Positions 7,499-13,669 of a DNA stretch of 13,685 bases are shown here, piece after piece (within the stretch, counting starts at the first letter, position 1; each line of letters opens with the position of its first letter). The notes beneath the pieces are model-generated. The model was not told the origin of the DNA, searched no databases, and saw only the letters and a list, made by a program, of their open reading frames with translations. The translations under genes and the position numbers were made by a program. The stretch is from Anaerolineales bacterium (lineage in GTDB: Bacteria > Chloroflexota > Anaerolineae > Promineifilales > Promineifilaceae): assembly GCA_020432595.1 (NCBI GenBank), contig JAGQGA010000079.1:1-13685 (forward strand). Reading direction: 5' to 3'.

Positions 7499-8767
7499 TT
7501 ACGATTGCCGTAGCCACGCCACCAACTCATCCGCTGCCATCGTCACCTGCTCCCCGCCCAGCAACGGACGAACCGTTACCTGATTTTTCGCCACCTCTTC
7601 CTCGCCTAAAATCAGAACGTAGTGGATGCCAGCGCGGTTGGCTTCGCGCATTTGGCTTTTCATGCTGCGCCGCCCGCGGGCAAACGCCAGCCGGGTGGCA
7701 ATGCCCACCTCACGAAGAGAAAAGGCCAGCTCAACGGCACGCTGCTTAGTGGTACCGCCAAAATGCGCCACCATAACCTGCGGCAAGGCAGGAGCTGGCG
7801 GCACAACGCCCTGCTCCTTCATGCCCAAAATGATGCGCTCGATGCCGCTGCCAAAGCCGACCCCAGGAACGGCCGTTCCCCCAATCGCCTCCGACAACCC
7901 ATCATACCGCCCGCCACCACAAACGGCCGCTTGCGCCCCAATCCCCTGCGCCCATACCTCAAACACCGTTTTGACGTAATAATCCAGCCCGCGCACCAGC
8001 CGGAAATTGACCGAATACGGCTGCTTGAGCGTTTCCAACAGCCCGCGCAGTTCGGCAAAATGGTCGGCGCAGTCGGCGCATAGATTGTCGGCAATGTGGG
8101 GCGCACCCGCCAGCAAAGCATCCATCCCCGGCTCCTTGCTGTCCAGCACCCGCAGCGCGTTGCGCCGCATTCGCTCCTGGTCAACCAGTGCCAATTTGTC
8201 GCTATGCTCGGCCAAATACGCCTTGAGCTTGTCAATGTAGCCAGGGCGACAAACGGGGCAGCCGGTGCTGTTTAGCTGGAAGGTTAGCCCCTGATACCCC
8301 AGCGAACGGTAGACGTTCATCGCCAGCATCATCACTTCCAAGTCGGCGGCGGGGTCGGTTTCGCCCAAAATTTCGGCGTTAAATTGGCTGTGCTGGCGGT
8401 AACGGCCGGCTTGCGGCCGTTCGCGGCGGAAGTTTGGCCCCAAAATAAACAGCTTCACCGGCTGCGGCCAGCTTGCCATGCCGTTTTGCAAATAGGCCCG
8501 CATAAAACCGGCGGTAAATTCCGGCCGCAAGGTGATGGAAGAACCATCTTCTTCCTCAATGGTATACATCTCTTTCTGCACAAAGACATCGGAAGCGGTT
8601 CCCACGCCCCGTGCATACAGTTCGGTATATTCAATGATGGGCAGGTCAATGCGCTCAAAGCCGTACTGGTTCGCCAGTCGGTTTGCCGTCGTCATCACCA
8701 TGTCCCAATAGCGCCAATCCTCAGGCAGCACATCTTGCATACCTGTTACACGTTGAATTGATGACAC
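7499..8767 (-). CDS. hisS: Histidine-tRNA ligase
   Basis: 422 residues; a class II synthetase that charges tRNA-His with histidine. The start is a GTG at 8767, supported by GGGAGG five bases upstream. The next in-frame ATG is codon 10 and would delete the conserved N-terminus before GMQDVLP. Motif 2 is at about 113-130 (FRRERPQAGRYRQHSQFN). The two histidine-specific motifs are LVRGLDYY at 257-264 and GGGRYDGL at 284-291. Motif 3 is GFGSGIERI at 304-312. The anticodon-binding domain covers about 328-420. An insertion bears four Cys (170, 173, 230, 233), a CPVC...CADC pair likely to bind zinc, as in many bacterial HisRS. No defect is seen. It is followed after 78 bases by nadK. Confidence 0.97.
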   Translation of the reverse strand: MSSIQRVTGMQDVLPEDWRYWDMVMTTANRLANQYGFERIDLPIIEYTELYARGVGTASDVFVQKEMYTIEEEDGSSITLRPEFTAGFMRAYLQNGMASWPQPVKLFILGPNFRRERPQAGRYRQHSQFNAEILGETDPAADLEVMMLAMNVYRSLGYQGLTFQLNSTGCPVCRPGYIDKLKAYLAEHSDKLALVDQERMRRNALRVLDSKEPGMDALLAGAPHIADNLCADCADHFAELRGLLETLKQPYSVNFRLVRGLDYYVKTVFEVWAQGIGAQAAVCGGGRYDGLSEAIGGTAVPGVGFGSGIERIILGMKEQGVVPPAPALPQVMVAHFGGTTKQRAVELAFSLREVGIATRLAFARGRRSMKSQMREANRAGIHYVLILGEEEVAKNQVTVRPLLGGEQVTMAADELVAWLRQS

Positions 8768-8832
8768 AAATGCCTCCCAAATGGTGGCTTGTCAGGCCAA
8801 GTCTATTAACGAAACCTTGTTGCAATATAGGT

Positions 8833-8899
8833 GTCATACCCGCGTAGGCGGGTATCCATCTTGGGCATCAGCATGGATTCCCGCCTGCGCGGGAATGAC
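8833..8899. repeat. Dispersed palindromic repeat (26-bp arms, 23/26 matched)
   Basis: Arms 8833-8858 and 8874-8899 pair with three mismatches around a 15-base loop. It is the widespread GTCATNCCCGCG...CGCGGGAATGAC element found between genes in many bacteria. Its translation yields the well-known spurious YPRRR...DSRLRGND peptide, so the short plus-strand ORF over it is not a gene. It lies in the leader region upstream of hisS. Confidence 0.9.
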
Positions 8900-8917
8900 A
8901 ACCCTTTTTGTAACGCT

Positions 8918-8954
8918 TACAGGAAAACCTGTATAGTTATGAAACTTTATTATA
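8918..8954 (-). promoter_or_regulatory. Candidate hisS promoter element with adjacent 6+6 palindrome
   Basis: The 293-base gap between the Cas4-like gene and hisS holds a perfect TATAAT on the minus strand (8954-8949) without a convincing -35. Just downstream lies the perfect inverted repeat TACAGGaaaaCCTGTA (8918-8933), operator-like in size and position. The plus strand also shows TTGTAA-N18-TATAGT through the same site, but no plus-strand gene follows. Which direction is used cannot be told by eye. Confidence 0.3.
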
Positions 8955-8991
8955 ACGGTTCTTGGGCAGATAACGTAGGTAAAAACGAAGA

Positions 8992-9049
8992 AGAGATTGG
9001 GAGACTGGGAGATTGAGAGACTTTTTAATCTCCCAATCTCTCAATCTCT
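8992..9049. repeat. Intergenic inverted repeat of tandem octamers
   Basis: Arms 8992-9014 and 9027-9049 match 21 of 23 around a 12-base spacer. Each arm is made of GGGAGATT-like octamers. It begins 11 bases past the stop of the Cas4-like gene on the minus strand. A short T-run follows on either strand, so it could act as a terminator for that gene. It is related in sequence to the heptamers at 2311-2359. Confidence 0.75.
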
Positions 9050-9060
9050 ATTTTTAGAGG

Positions 9061-9596
9061 TCACGCCAACCGTTCGTAACATTGGCGGTTGACGCTGCAC
9101 TTGCTGCACTTGGCCCAGTCGTTGTGGCTGCGGACTACATCGTTGGCGCTCATGTTCTGGCGCATTTCGGCCAGCAAATCGAGCAGATCGTCTTCCAGTT
9201 CGTCGGTGTAATCAATGGCAAATGCTTTGTCGCGGTATTGCAGGATGCCATAGACGGGTCGTACCCCGTAATTGGCCTCGACCAGAAAGCAGTAGGCGGC
9301 CAGTTGCAGCACGTGGGAATCCCAGGGAACCTCTGGGGCGCGACCGGATTTTAGCTCGACGGGCACAATCATGCCGTCGGCTTCCTCAACCAGATAGTCG
9401 GGTTTGCCCACCAACCGCACGTCGGGGGCGGTGAGGGTGTCGTTGTTGGGGAACCAGGTGCCGGTGTCGGTGTAGATGATGTTGCCCGGTTTGGCAACCC
9501 GGCCTCATCCTGCTCCTGGTTAGCGGACAGCCACAGCCAGCCGGCCAACACCAGCATAAATAGCACAAATAGCAAGGGAAACGCACTCCAGAACAT
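9061..9596 (-). pseudogene. Membrane-anchored Cas4/RecB-like PD-(D/E)XK nuclease, frameshifted once
   Basis: Two overlapping frames together give a coherent 178-residue protein if one base is restored near 9485-9487. The first frame, from ATG 9596, gives a transmembrane helix (residues 3-23) then SANQEQDEAGLPNR. The second continues GNIIYTDTGTW to the stop at 9061. Restoring GGG to GGGG on the minus strand joins them as LPNRGNIIYTDTG. Nuclease residues are in place: D67 in GKPD, E81 and K83 in VELKSG, and the RecB-family QxxxY at 98-102. The C-terminus carries C164, C167 and C173 (CxxCx5C), as for the Cas4 [4Fe-4S] cluster. The fourth ligand expected in Cas4 lies near the N-terminus and is absent here, but is found in the preceding gene. 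The frameshift may be real or a homopolymer error. No cas1, cas2 or CRISPR array is nearby, so a CRISPR adaptation role is not supported. Confidence 0.75.
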
Positions 9597-9618
9597 GGTT
9601 GGGCAAAACGGCCGTTAA

Positions 9619-9864
9619 TTACAGCCAATAATTCATCACTTGAAACACCACAAAGGTGACCACACAAAAGAGAACGCCATAAGCCAGCCGCCGCTTCCAG
9701 ATGATTTGCTGGACTAAACGGCCGTTTTTCTCATGATACCGCGTCCCAGCCTCCAGCTCGCGCACATTTTGCGGCTGCGCCCCACGCGCCCGCTTCAGCC
9801 ACCAGGCGCGGTGGCAATAGAGATAGTCGGTAATTTCGCTTGCGCGAACCCAGTGATAGCTCAT
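9619..9864 (-). CDS. Small Cas4-like N-terminal half with C-terminal membrane helix
   Basis: 81 residues. Residues 8-45 match the N-terminal region of Cas4/Dna2-type nucleases: ASEITDYLYCHRAWWLKRARG, with C17 in the position of the first iron-sulphur cysteine, followed by ELEAGTRYHEKNGRL like the Cas4 LxxGxxxHE helix. Residues about 56-79 are a transmembrane helix that ends the protein. Start ATG 9864; a weak ribosome site only. The stop is 22 bases before the start of the nuclease gene, and an AACGGCCGTT palindrome fills part of that gap. The two genes together carry one complete set of Cas4 cluster cysteines and one membrane hairpin, so they probably act as one enzyme (inference). Confidence 0.7.
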   Translation of the reverse strand: MSYHWVRASEITDYLYCHRAWWLKRARGAQPQNVRELEAGTRYHEKNGRLVQQIIWKRRLAYGVLFCVVTFVVFQVMNYWL

Positions 9865-9950
9865 GTGTTCTAATTTAGCGCGTTGGCCGAAGACTGTCAA
9901 GGGGTGTTTGTGAAGAAGGCGGGAAGGTGGGAGGGCAAAATTATTTGACG

Positions 9951-10000
9951 TGGTGCGTGGTGCGTGGTGCGTGCCAATACGCACCACGCACCACGCACCA
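9951..10000. repeat. Perfect 21-bp inverted repeat of TGGTGCG heptamers in the divergent gap
   Basis: Arms 9951-9971 and 9980-10000 are perfectly complementary around 8 bases. Each arm is three tandem TGGTGCG heptamers. It sits in the 184-base region between the leftward Cas4-like pair and the rightward small ORF, where divergent promoters would be expected. Confidence 0.85.
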
Positions 10001-10048
10001 AATTTGGCGGCATGGAATGGGGATGCGGCGTTGGCAGAGTTGGGGGTG

Positions 10049-10249
10049 ATGGGCAAAACGGCCGTTTCTTCCCCCCACTTCCACGACACTGCCACCATCC
10101 TCCTGCTCACCACCGCCATCAGCATCGCCTCCCAGGTCGTCGCCTCCCAGCTTTATGACCTCATCAAAAGCAAAACCAGCAAACAGCCAGAGGTCATCGA
10201 AATCGAGCAGCCCAACGGCAGCAAGATCATCATCATCAAAAACGTATAG
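10049..10249 (+). CDS. Small protein resembling an effector-associated constant component (EACC1-like)
   Basis: 66 residues from the ATG at 10049; the frame is open further up, but into the inverted repeat at 9951-10000. A TTG at 10030 is an alternative start. Residues about 14-38 form a hydrophobic helix ending in SQLYDLIKSK. Residues 46-66 form a beta hairpin of the VIEIEQPNGSKIIIIKNV type. The pattern of helix, LYxxIxxx, then VxIExxxGxxIxI resembles the C-terminal half of EACC1 modules described beside STAND, CHAT and caspase effectors. This is recognition by pattern, not by search. It sits 213 bases ahead of a CHAT-STAND-TPR gene on the same strand, which fits such a partner. The helix might instead be a membrane segment. 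Confidence 0.5.
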   Translation: MGKTAVSSPHFHDTATILLLTTAISIASQVVASQLYDLIKSKTSKQPEVIEIEQPNGSKIIIIKNV

Positions 10250-10250
10250 G

Positions 10251-10312
10251 GGCGGGACGGTGCGGATAGGCGCAGCCCAAAACAAATGGCATCTTCTCCG
10301 CACCGTCTCGCC
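10251..10312. repeat. Inverted repeat (16-bp arms, 15/16 matched) after the small ORF
   Basis: Arms 10251-10266 and 10297-10312 pair with one mismatch over a 30-base spacer, starting directly after the small ORF's stop. A pyrimidine-rich CTTTCT follows. It could end or stabilise the small ORF transcript, or be a dispersed repeat. Confidence 0.65.
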
Positions 10313-10353
10313 CTTTCTAAACCGCAAACGGGGTTTTCGGTACAAACCAGGGC

Positions 10354-10408
10354 GAGACGACCGGGAGACAAGGCCAACCGAGTGGCACGCGCCAATCCCG
10401 GTCGTCCC
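10354..10408. repeat. Second inverted repeat (13-bp arms, 12/13 matched) in the same gap
   Basis: Arms 10354-10366 and 10396-10408 pair with one mismatch around 29 bases. The left arm shares its GGCGAGACG start with the neighbouring repeat at 10251-10312, so both may belong to one family. Together they fill most of the gap before the CHAT gene. Confidence 0.55.
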
Positions 10409-10423
10409 ACCCCCACCATTCTA

Positions 10424-10455
10424 TGGTATCATTACCAAAAATCGTTTCCGGAAAC
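10424..10455 (+). promoter_or_regulatory. Two small palindromes just upstream of the CHAT-STAND start
   Basis: TGGTAtcatTACCA (10424-10437) and the perfect 12-mer GTTTCCGGAAAC (10444-10455) lie within 40 bases of the ATG at 10463. The second includes the only Shine-Dalgarno-like GGA (10450-10452). A repressor or an RNA hairpin there could control translation start; nothing more can be said from the sequence. Confidence 0.3.
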
Positions 10456-10462
10456 CAAGCGC

Positions 10463-13400
10463 ATGAAAATAACCATCACCCAAACCGAACCCAACAGCAG
10501 CGGCCCCTTCGCCGCCGCCGTCCAGTTTGACGACGGCCCCCGCCACCCCGTCACCATCAGCGACCCGTTTGATGCCCAGGCCGAGGACGAACTCCGCTGG
10601 TACTTTGAAGAGTGGCTCACCTTCCCCTTTACCGGGCAGGTGCGGGCACGCGATGCCGCCGCCAGCACCGCCGCCTATGGCGAACGGCTGTTTGAGCAGG
10701 TCTTGACGGATCGTAAGCTGTATTCTCGCTATTTTTCGGCCGTTTCCCAGCGCGGCATCAGCAGCCTCCGCTTTGAAATCTCCGGCAGTCCTGCCTTCCA
10801 CGCCCTTCACTGGGAAACCCTCAAAGACCCCGACCAGCCCAAGCCATTTGCCATTGAATGCCCCTTTGTGCGCCAAAACGAGCAAATGCCCAGCATGGAT
10901 GTCGTTCCCAAACCCTCCCCCACGCTCAACATTTTGCTGGTGGTGGCGCGGCCGCGTGGCCGGGGCGATGTCGGCTACCGCACCATCTCCCGGCCGCTGG
11001 TGGAGAGCCTGCGCGATGGCAAGCTCCGCGCCAACATCGAAATTGTCCGCCCCGGCACCTACCGGGCGCTGGTGGATCATTTAGAGGCCAGCCGCAGCCA
11101 GCACGGGGATGGCTACTACCACATCATCCATTTTGACCTCCACGGCAGCCTGCTGACCTATGAGCAGTACCAGCATTTGGAGCAGGGCAACGCCGCCAGC
11201 CAGCTTGTCTACAAGGGGTACGGCCAGCCGGAGGTGGCGGCCTACGATGGCTTCAAGGCATTTTTGGCCTTTAACGGCGCCCAGGAGGGGAAAAGCGACC
11301 TGGTGCTGGACAGCGTCATTGCCGACCTGCTGCAAAGCCACCAGATACCGATTGCCATTCTCAACGCCTGCCAGTCGGGGATGCAGGTGGGGGCGCAGGA
11401 GACGAGCTTGGGCAGCCGGCTGATGGCGGCCGGGGTGCAATCGGCGCTGGCGATGGGGTATTCGGTGACGGTGAGCGCGGCGGAGCGGCTGATGCGCCAC
11501 CTGTACCGCCACCTGCTGGCCGGGGAGGAACTGGGGCAGGCGATTCGGCGGGCGCGGCTGGAGCTGTATAACGACAAGGAGCGGCGGGCGGCGTTTGACC
11601 GGCGGATTATGCTTGAAGATTGGCTGCTGCCGGTGGTTTACCAAAATCGGGAGGTAAAGCTGCCGCTGACGGGGTTTGCCACGCCGCAAGCCGAGGCCGC
11701 CCACTGGCAGCAGCAAAGCGAACGGTTTGTTGCCCCGGAGCCAGCCTATGGCTTTGTGGGGCGGGATGTGGATATTTTGACGGTGGAAAACCGGCTGCTG
11801 GCGGCTGAGGCGGGTAACCCGGCGGCCAACGTGCTGCTGCTGCAGGGGATGGGCGGGGCGGGCAAGACGACGCTGCTGCACCACCTGATGCAGTGGTGGC
11901 AGACGACGCGGCTGGTGGACAAGCTCTTTTATTTTGGCTATGACGAAAAGGCGTATACGGCGGCGCAAATTGTGGACGCGGTGGCGCATCAGTTGTATGG
12001 GCTGGCCTATGTGGCCCTGGGGGAAGCGGCGCAGCAGGCCAAGGTGGTGCATACGCTGTGCAGCGAACGCCATTTGCTGGTGCTGGACAATTTGGAGTCG
12101 GTGACGGGGGCGGCACTGGCGATTCAGCACACGCTGGACGCCGCCGAGCAGGAGCGGCTGCGCGACTTTGTGGGCAAGCTGGCCGGGGGCAAAACGCTGG
12201 TGCTGCTCGGTTCACGCGGCCGCGAAGAGTGGCTCGTAGGACGATTTTCCAAATCGTCCCTCTACGAACTCCCCGGCCTCGACCCCCAAGCCGCCTCCAA
12301 CCTGGCAGAGCGGATTTTGCAACGGCTGGGAAAATCGAATTACGCCAGCGCCCCCGCACACCAGCAGCCATTTCAGCAGTTGCTCAAGCTGCTGGACGGC
12401 CACCCGCTGGCGCTGGAGATTGTGCTGGCAAATTTGGCCCGCCAAACCCCGGCCGAACTGCTGGCGGCGTTTACGGAAGGGGCGGAAGGGGTGGACATTG
12501 CCAGCGACGGCGAGTTGTGGGCCGACAAAACGAAAAGCATTTTGCGCTGTGTCGAGTACAGCCACAGCAACCTTTCCCCCGATGCCCAAAGCCTGCTGGC
12601 CTGTCTAACCCCCTTTACCGGCGTGTTCAACGCCAACCTAATAACCCAATACACCAATAACCTAAAAACCCAGCCCGCCCTGGCTCACCTCCCCTACGAC
12701 CAATGGGGCACCGTTTTGCGAGAGGCGATGGATTGGGGGCTGCTGACACCCCACGAGGCAGGGGGCGGCTATTTGCGGCTGCAGCCCATTTTGCCCTACT
12801 TTTTGCGGCAGCGGCTGGCCGACCCGGCGCAAACCGCTGCCCGCGCCGCCGTAGAAACCGCCTTCCGCACCCATTACGACGGCGTGGGCGGGGCGTTGGC
12901 ACATCTCATCAAAAGCAAAGAGCCGCAGCAGCGGCAGGTGGGGCAGACACTCATCAACCTCGAATACGAGAACTTGACGACGGCATTGAAATATGCGCTG
13001 GCCGATCAAGTTAATATTCTTGAACTCTACAAACCCTTAGCTTTTTATCTTGATGTGGTGCAAGACAATAGACGCGGCTTGGAATTAGGGGAAACCGTTC
13101 TGAAAAGCATGGATGCTTATCCCTCAGAGCGTTTGACAGGGTTGTTAGGGGCAACGTTTGCCGGAATCATTGATAACATTGCCAAACGACAACTCTTAAC
13201 CCAGCGATATAGCGAGGCGCAAACGACATACGAACGCGCCCTGGATTTGGTTGAAAAGCTGGCTGATTATCCCGAAGCAGAACGGGGCAAACTGTTGGCA
13301 AGCGTACACCACCAGTTGGGCATGGTGGCGCAGGCGCAGCGGCAGTGGGAAACGGCCGTTTCCCATTACCAGCAGGCCTTGGCGATCTTCATCGAATTCA

Positions 13401-13669
13401 ACGACCGCTACAGACAGGCCAGCACCTACCACAATTTGGGGCATATTGCGCAGGAGCAGCGGCAGTGGGAAACGGCCGTTTCCCATTACCAGCAGGCTTT
13501 GGCGATCTGCATCGAATTCAACGACCGCTACAACCAGGCCAGCACCTACCACCAGTTGGGCATGGTGGCGCAGGAGCAGCGGCAGTGGGAAACGGCCGTT
13601 TCCCATTACCAGCAGGCGTTGGCGATCTTCATCGAATTCAAGGACGGCTACAAAAAGGCAAGAACCTAG
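10463..13669 (+). CDS. CHAT protease - STAND (NB-ARC-like) NTPase - TPR protein
   Basis: 1068 residues from the ATG at 10463. The frame is open 59 codons further up, but through intergenic inverted repeats, and MKITITQTEP starts the recognisable domain. Residues about 90-395 form a CHAT caspase-like peptidase with the dyad His227 (HFDLHG) and Cys303 (NACQSG). Residues about 428-655 form a STAND NTPase: Walker A GMGGAGKTT 462-470, Walker B LLVLDN 538-543, GSR at 583-585 and GHPLALE at 646-652. A winged-helix-like and helical region follows (about 690-930). Three 40-residue TPR copies end the protein. Such proteins sense a ligand through the repeats, oligomerise on nucleotide and activate the protease, often in anti-phage or cell-death systems (family knowledge; function here inferred). 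The stop at 13667 is suspect, because the last TPR copy degrades at the window edge. Confidence 0.92.
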   Translation: MKITITQTEPNSSGPFAAAVQFDDGPRHPVTISDPFDAQAEDELRWYFEEWLTFPFTGQVRARDAAASTAAYGERLFEQVLTDRKLYSRYFSAVSQRGISSLRFEISGSPAFHALHWETLKDPDQPKPFAIECPFVRQNEQMPSMDVVPKPSPTLNILLVVARPRGRGDVGYRTISRPLVESLRDGKLRANIEIVRPGTYRALVDHLEASRSQHGDGYYHIIHFDLHGSLLTYEQYQHLEQGNAASQLVYKGYGQPEVAAYDGFKAFLAFNGAQEGKSDLVLDSVIADLLQSHQIPIAILNACQSGMQVGAQETSLGSRLMAAGVQSALAMGYSVTVSAAERLMRHLYRHLLAGEELGQAIRRARLELYNDKERRAAFDRRIMLEDWLLPVVYQNREVKLPLTGFATPQAEAAHWQQQSERFVAPEPAYGFVGRDVDILTVENRLLAAEAGNPAANVLLLQGMGGAGKTTLLHHLMQWWQTTRLVDKLFYFGYDEKAYTAAQIVDAVAHQLYGLAYVALGEAAQQAKVVHTLCSERHLLVLDNLESVTGAALAIQHTLDAAEQERLRDFVGKLAGGKTLVLLGSRGREEWLVGRFSKSSLYELPGLDPQAASNLAERILQRLGKSNYASAPAHQQPFQQLLKLLDGHPLALEIVLANLARQTPAELLAAFTEGAEGVDIASDGELWADKTKSILRCVEYSHSNLSPDAQSLLACLTPFTGVFNANLITQYTNNLKTQPALAHLPYDQWGTVLREAMDWGLLTPHEAGGGYLRLQPILPYFLRQRLADPAQTAARAAVETAFRTHYDGVGGALAHLIKSKEPQQRQVGQTLINLEYENLTTALKYALADQVNILELYKPLAFYLDVVQDNRRGLELGETVLKSMDAYPSERLTGLLGATFAGIIDNIAKRQLLTQRYSEAQTTYERALDLVEKLADYPEAERGKLLASVHHQLGMVAQAQRQWETAVSHYQQALAIFIEFNDRYRQASTYHNLGHIAQEQRQWETAVSHYQQALAICIEFNDRYNQASTYHQLGMVAQEQRQWETAVSHYQQALAIFIEFKDGYKKART
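12234..12267. repeat. Palindromic repeat in frame inside the STAND domain
   Basis: TCGTAGGACGATTT (12234-12247) is followed by a TCC loop and its complement (12251-12267), interrupted by an extra CTC triplet. The element encodes the VGRFSKSSLYE stretch at residues 592-602, between the GSR motif and ELPGLDP. It keeps the reading frame. Confidence 0.7.
13321..13640 (+). repeat. 120-bp tandem repeat coding for 40-residue TPR copies
   Basis: Units begin at about 13321, 13441 and 13561 with an exact period of 120 bases (40 codons). The first two differ at roughly a dozen positions. The third is nearly identical for its first 90 bases, then diverges. Each copy holds AACGGCCGTT at the same place (13351, 13471, 13591) inside a 20-bp perfect palindrome, and encodes QWETAVSHYQQALAI. 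Confidence 0.9.

Larger units (their letters stand above)
309..13600. repeat. Highly iterated palindrome AACGGCCGTT, 19 exact copies located
   Basis: Exact copies begin at 309, 1476, 2811, 3856, 4312, 4468, 4978, 5236, 6169, 6214, 7045, 7099, 7868, 9607, 9717, 10057, 13351, 13471 and 13591. Near misses occur at 531 and 5149. Eighteen lie in coding sequence: fifteen are read as Thr-Ala-Val (ACG GCC GTT), three as Asn-Gly-Arg (AAC GGC CGT), and none in the third frame (Arg-Pro). One (9607) is between the two Cas4-like genes. Counted by eye, so a few may be missed. Confidence 0.9.

Noticed and set aside
8831..9016. Small plus-strand ORF beginning MSYPRRRVSI
   Set aside because: It is the translation of a widespread palindromic intergenic repeat plus a second repeat; known as a common false gene.
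9061..9864. Cas4-like genes as evidence of a CRISPR-Cas locus
   Set aside because: No cas1, cas2, effector genes or array are present in the window; standalone Cas4-like nucleases are common.
10286..10462. Upstream extension of the CHAT-STAND protein by 59 codons
   Set aside because: The extension reads through intergenic inverted repeats and gives Arg/Pro-rich low-quality sequence; the ATG at 10463 starts the recognisable domain.
11081..12371. Long minus-strand frames opposite the CHAT-STAND gene
   Set aside because: They are Arg/Pro/His-rich shadows of a GC-rich coding region whose plus-strand frame has intact catalytic motifs.
13321..13640. Regular 120-bp repeats as a CRISPR array
   Set aside because: The period is an exact 40 codons in frame, there are no unique spacers, and the translation is a TPR.
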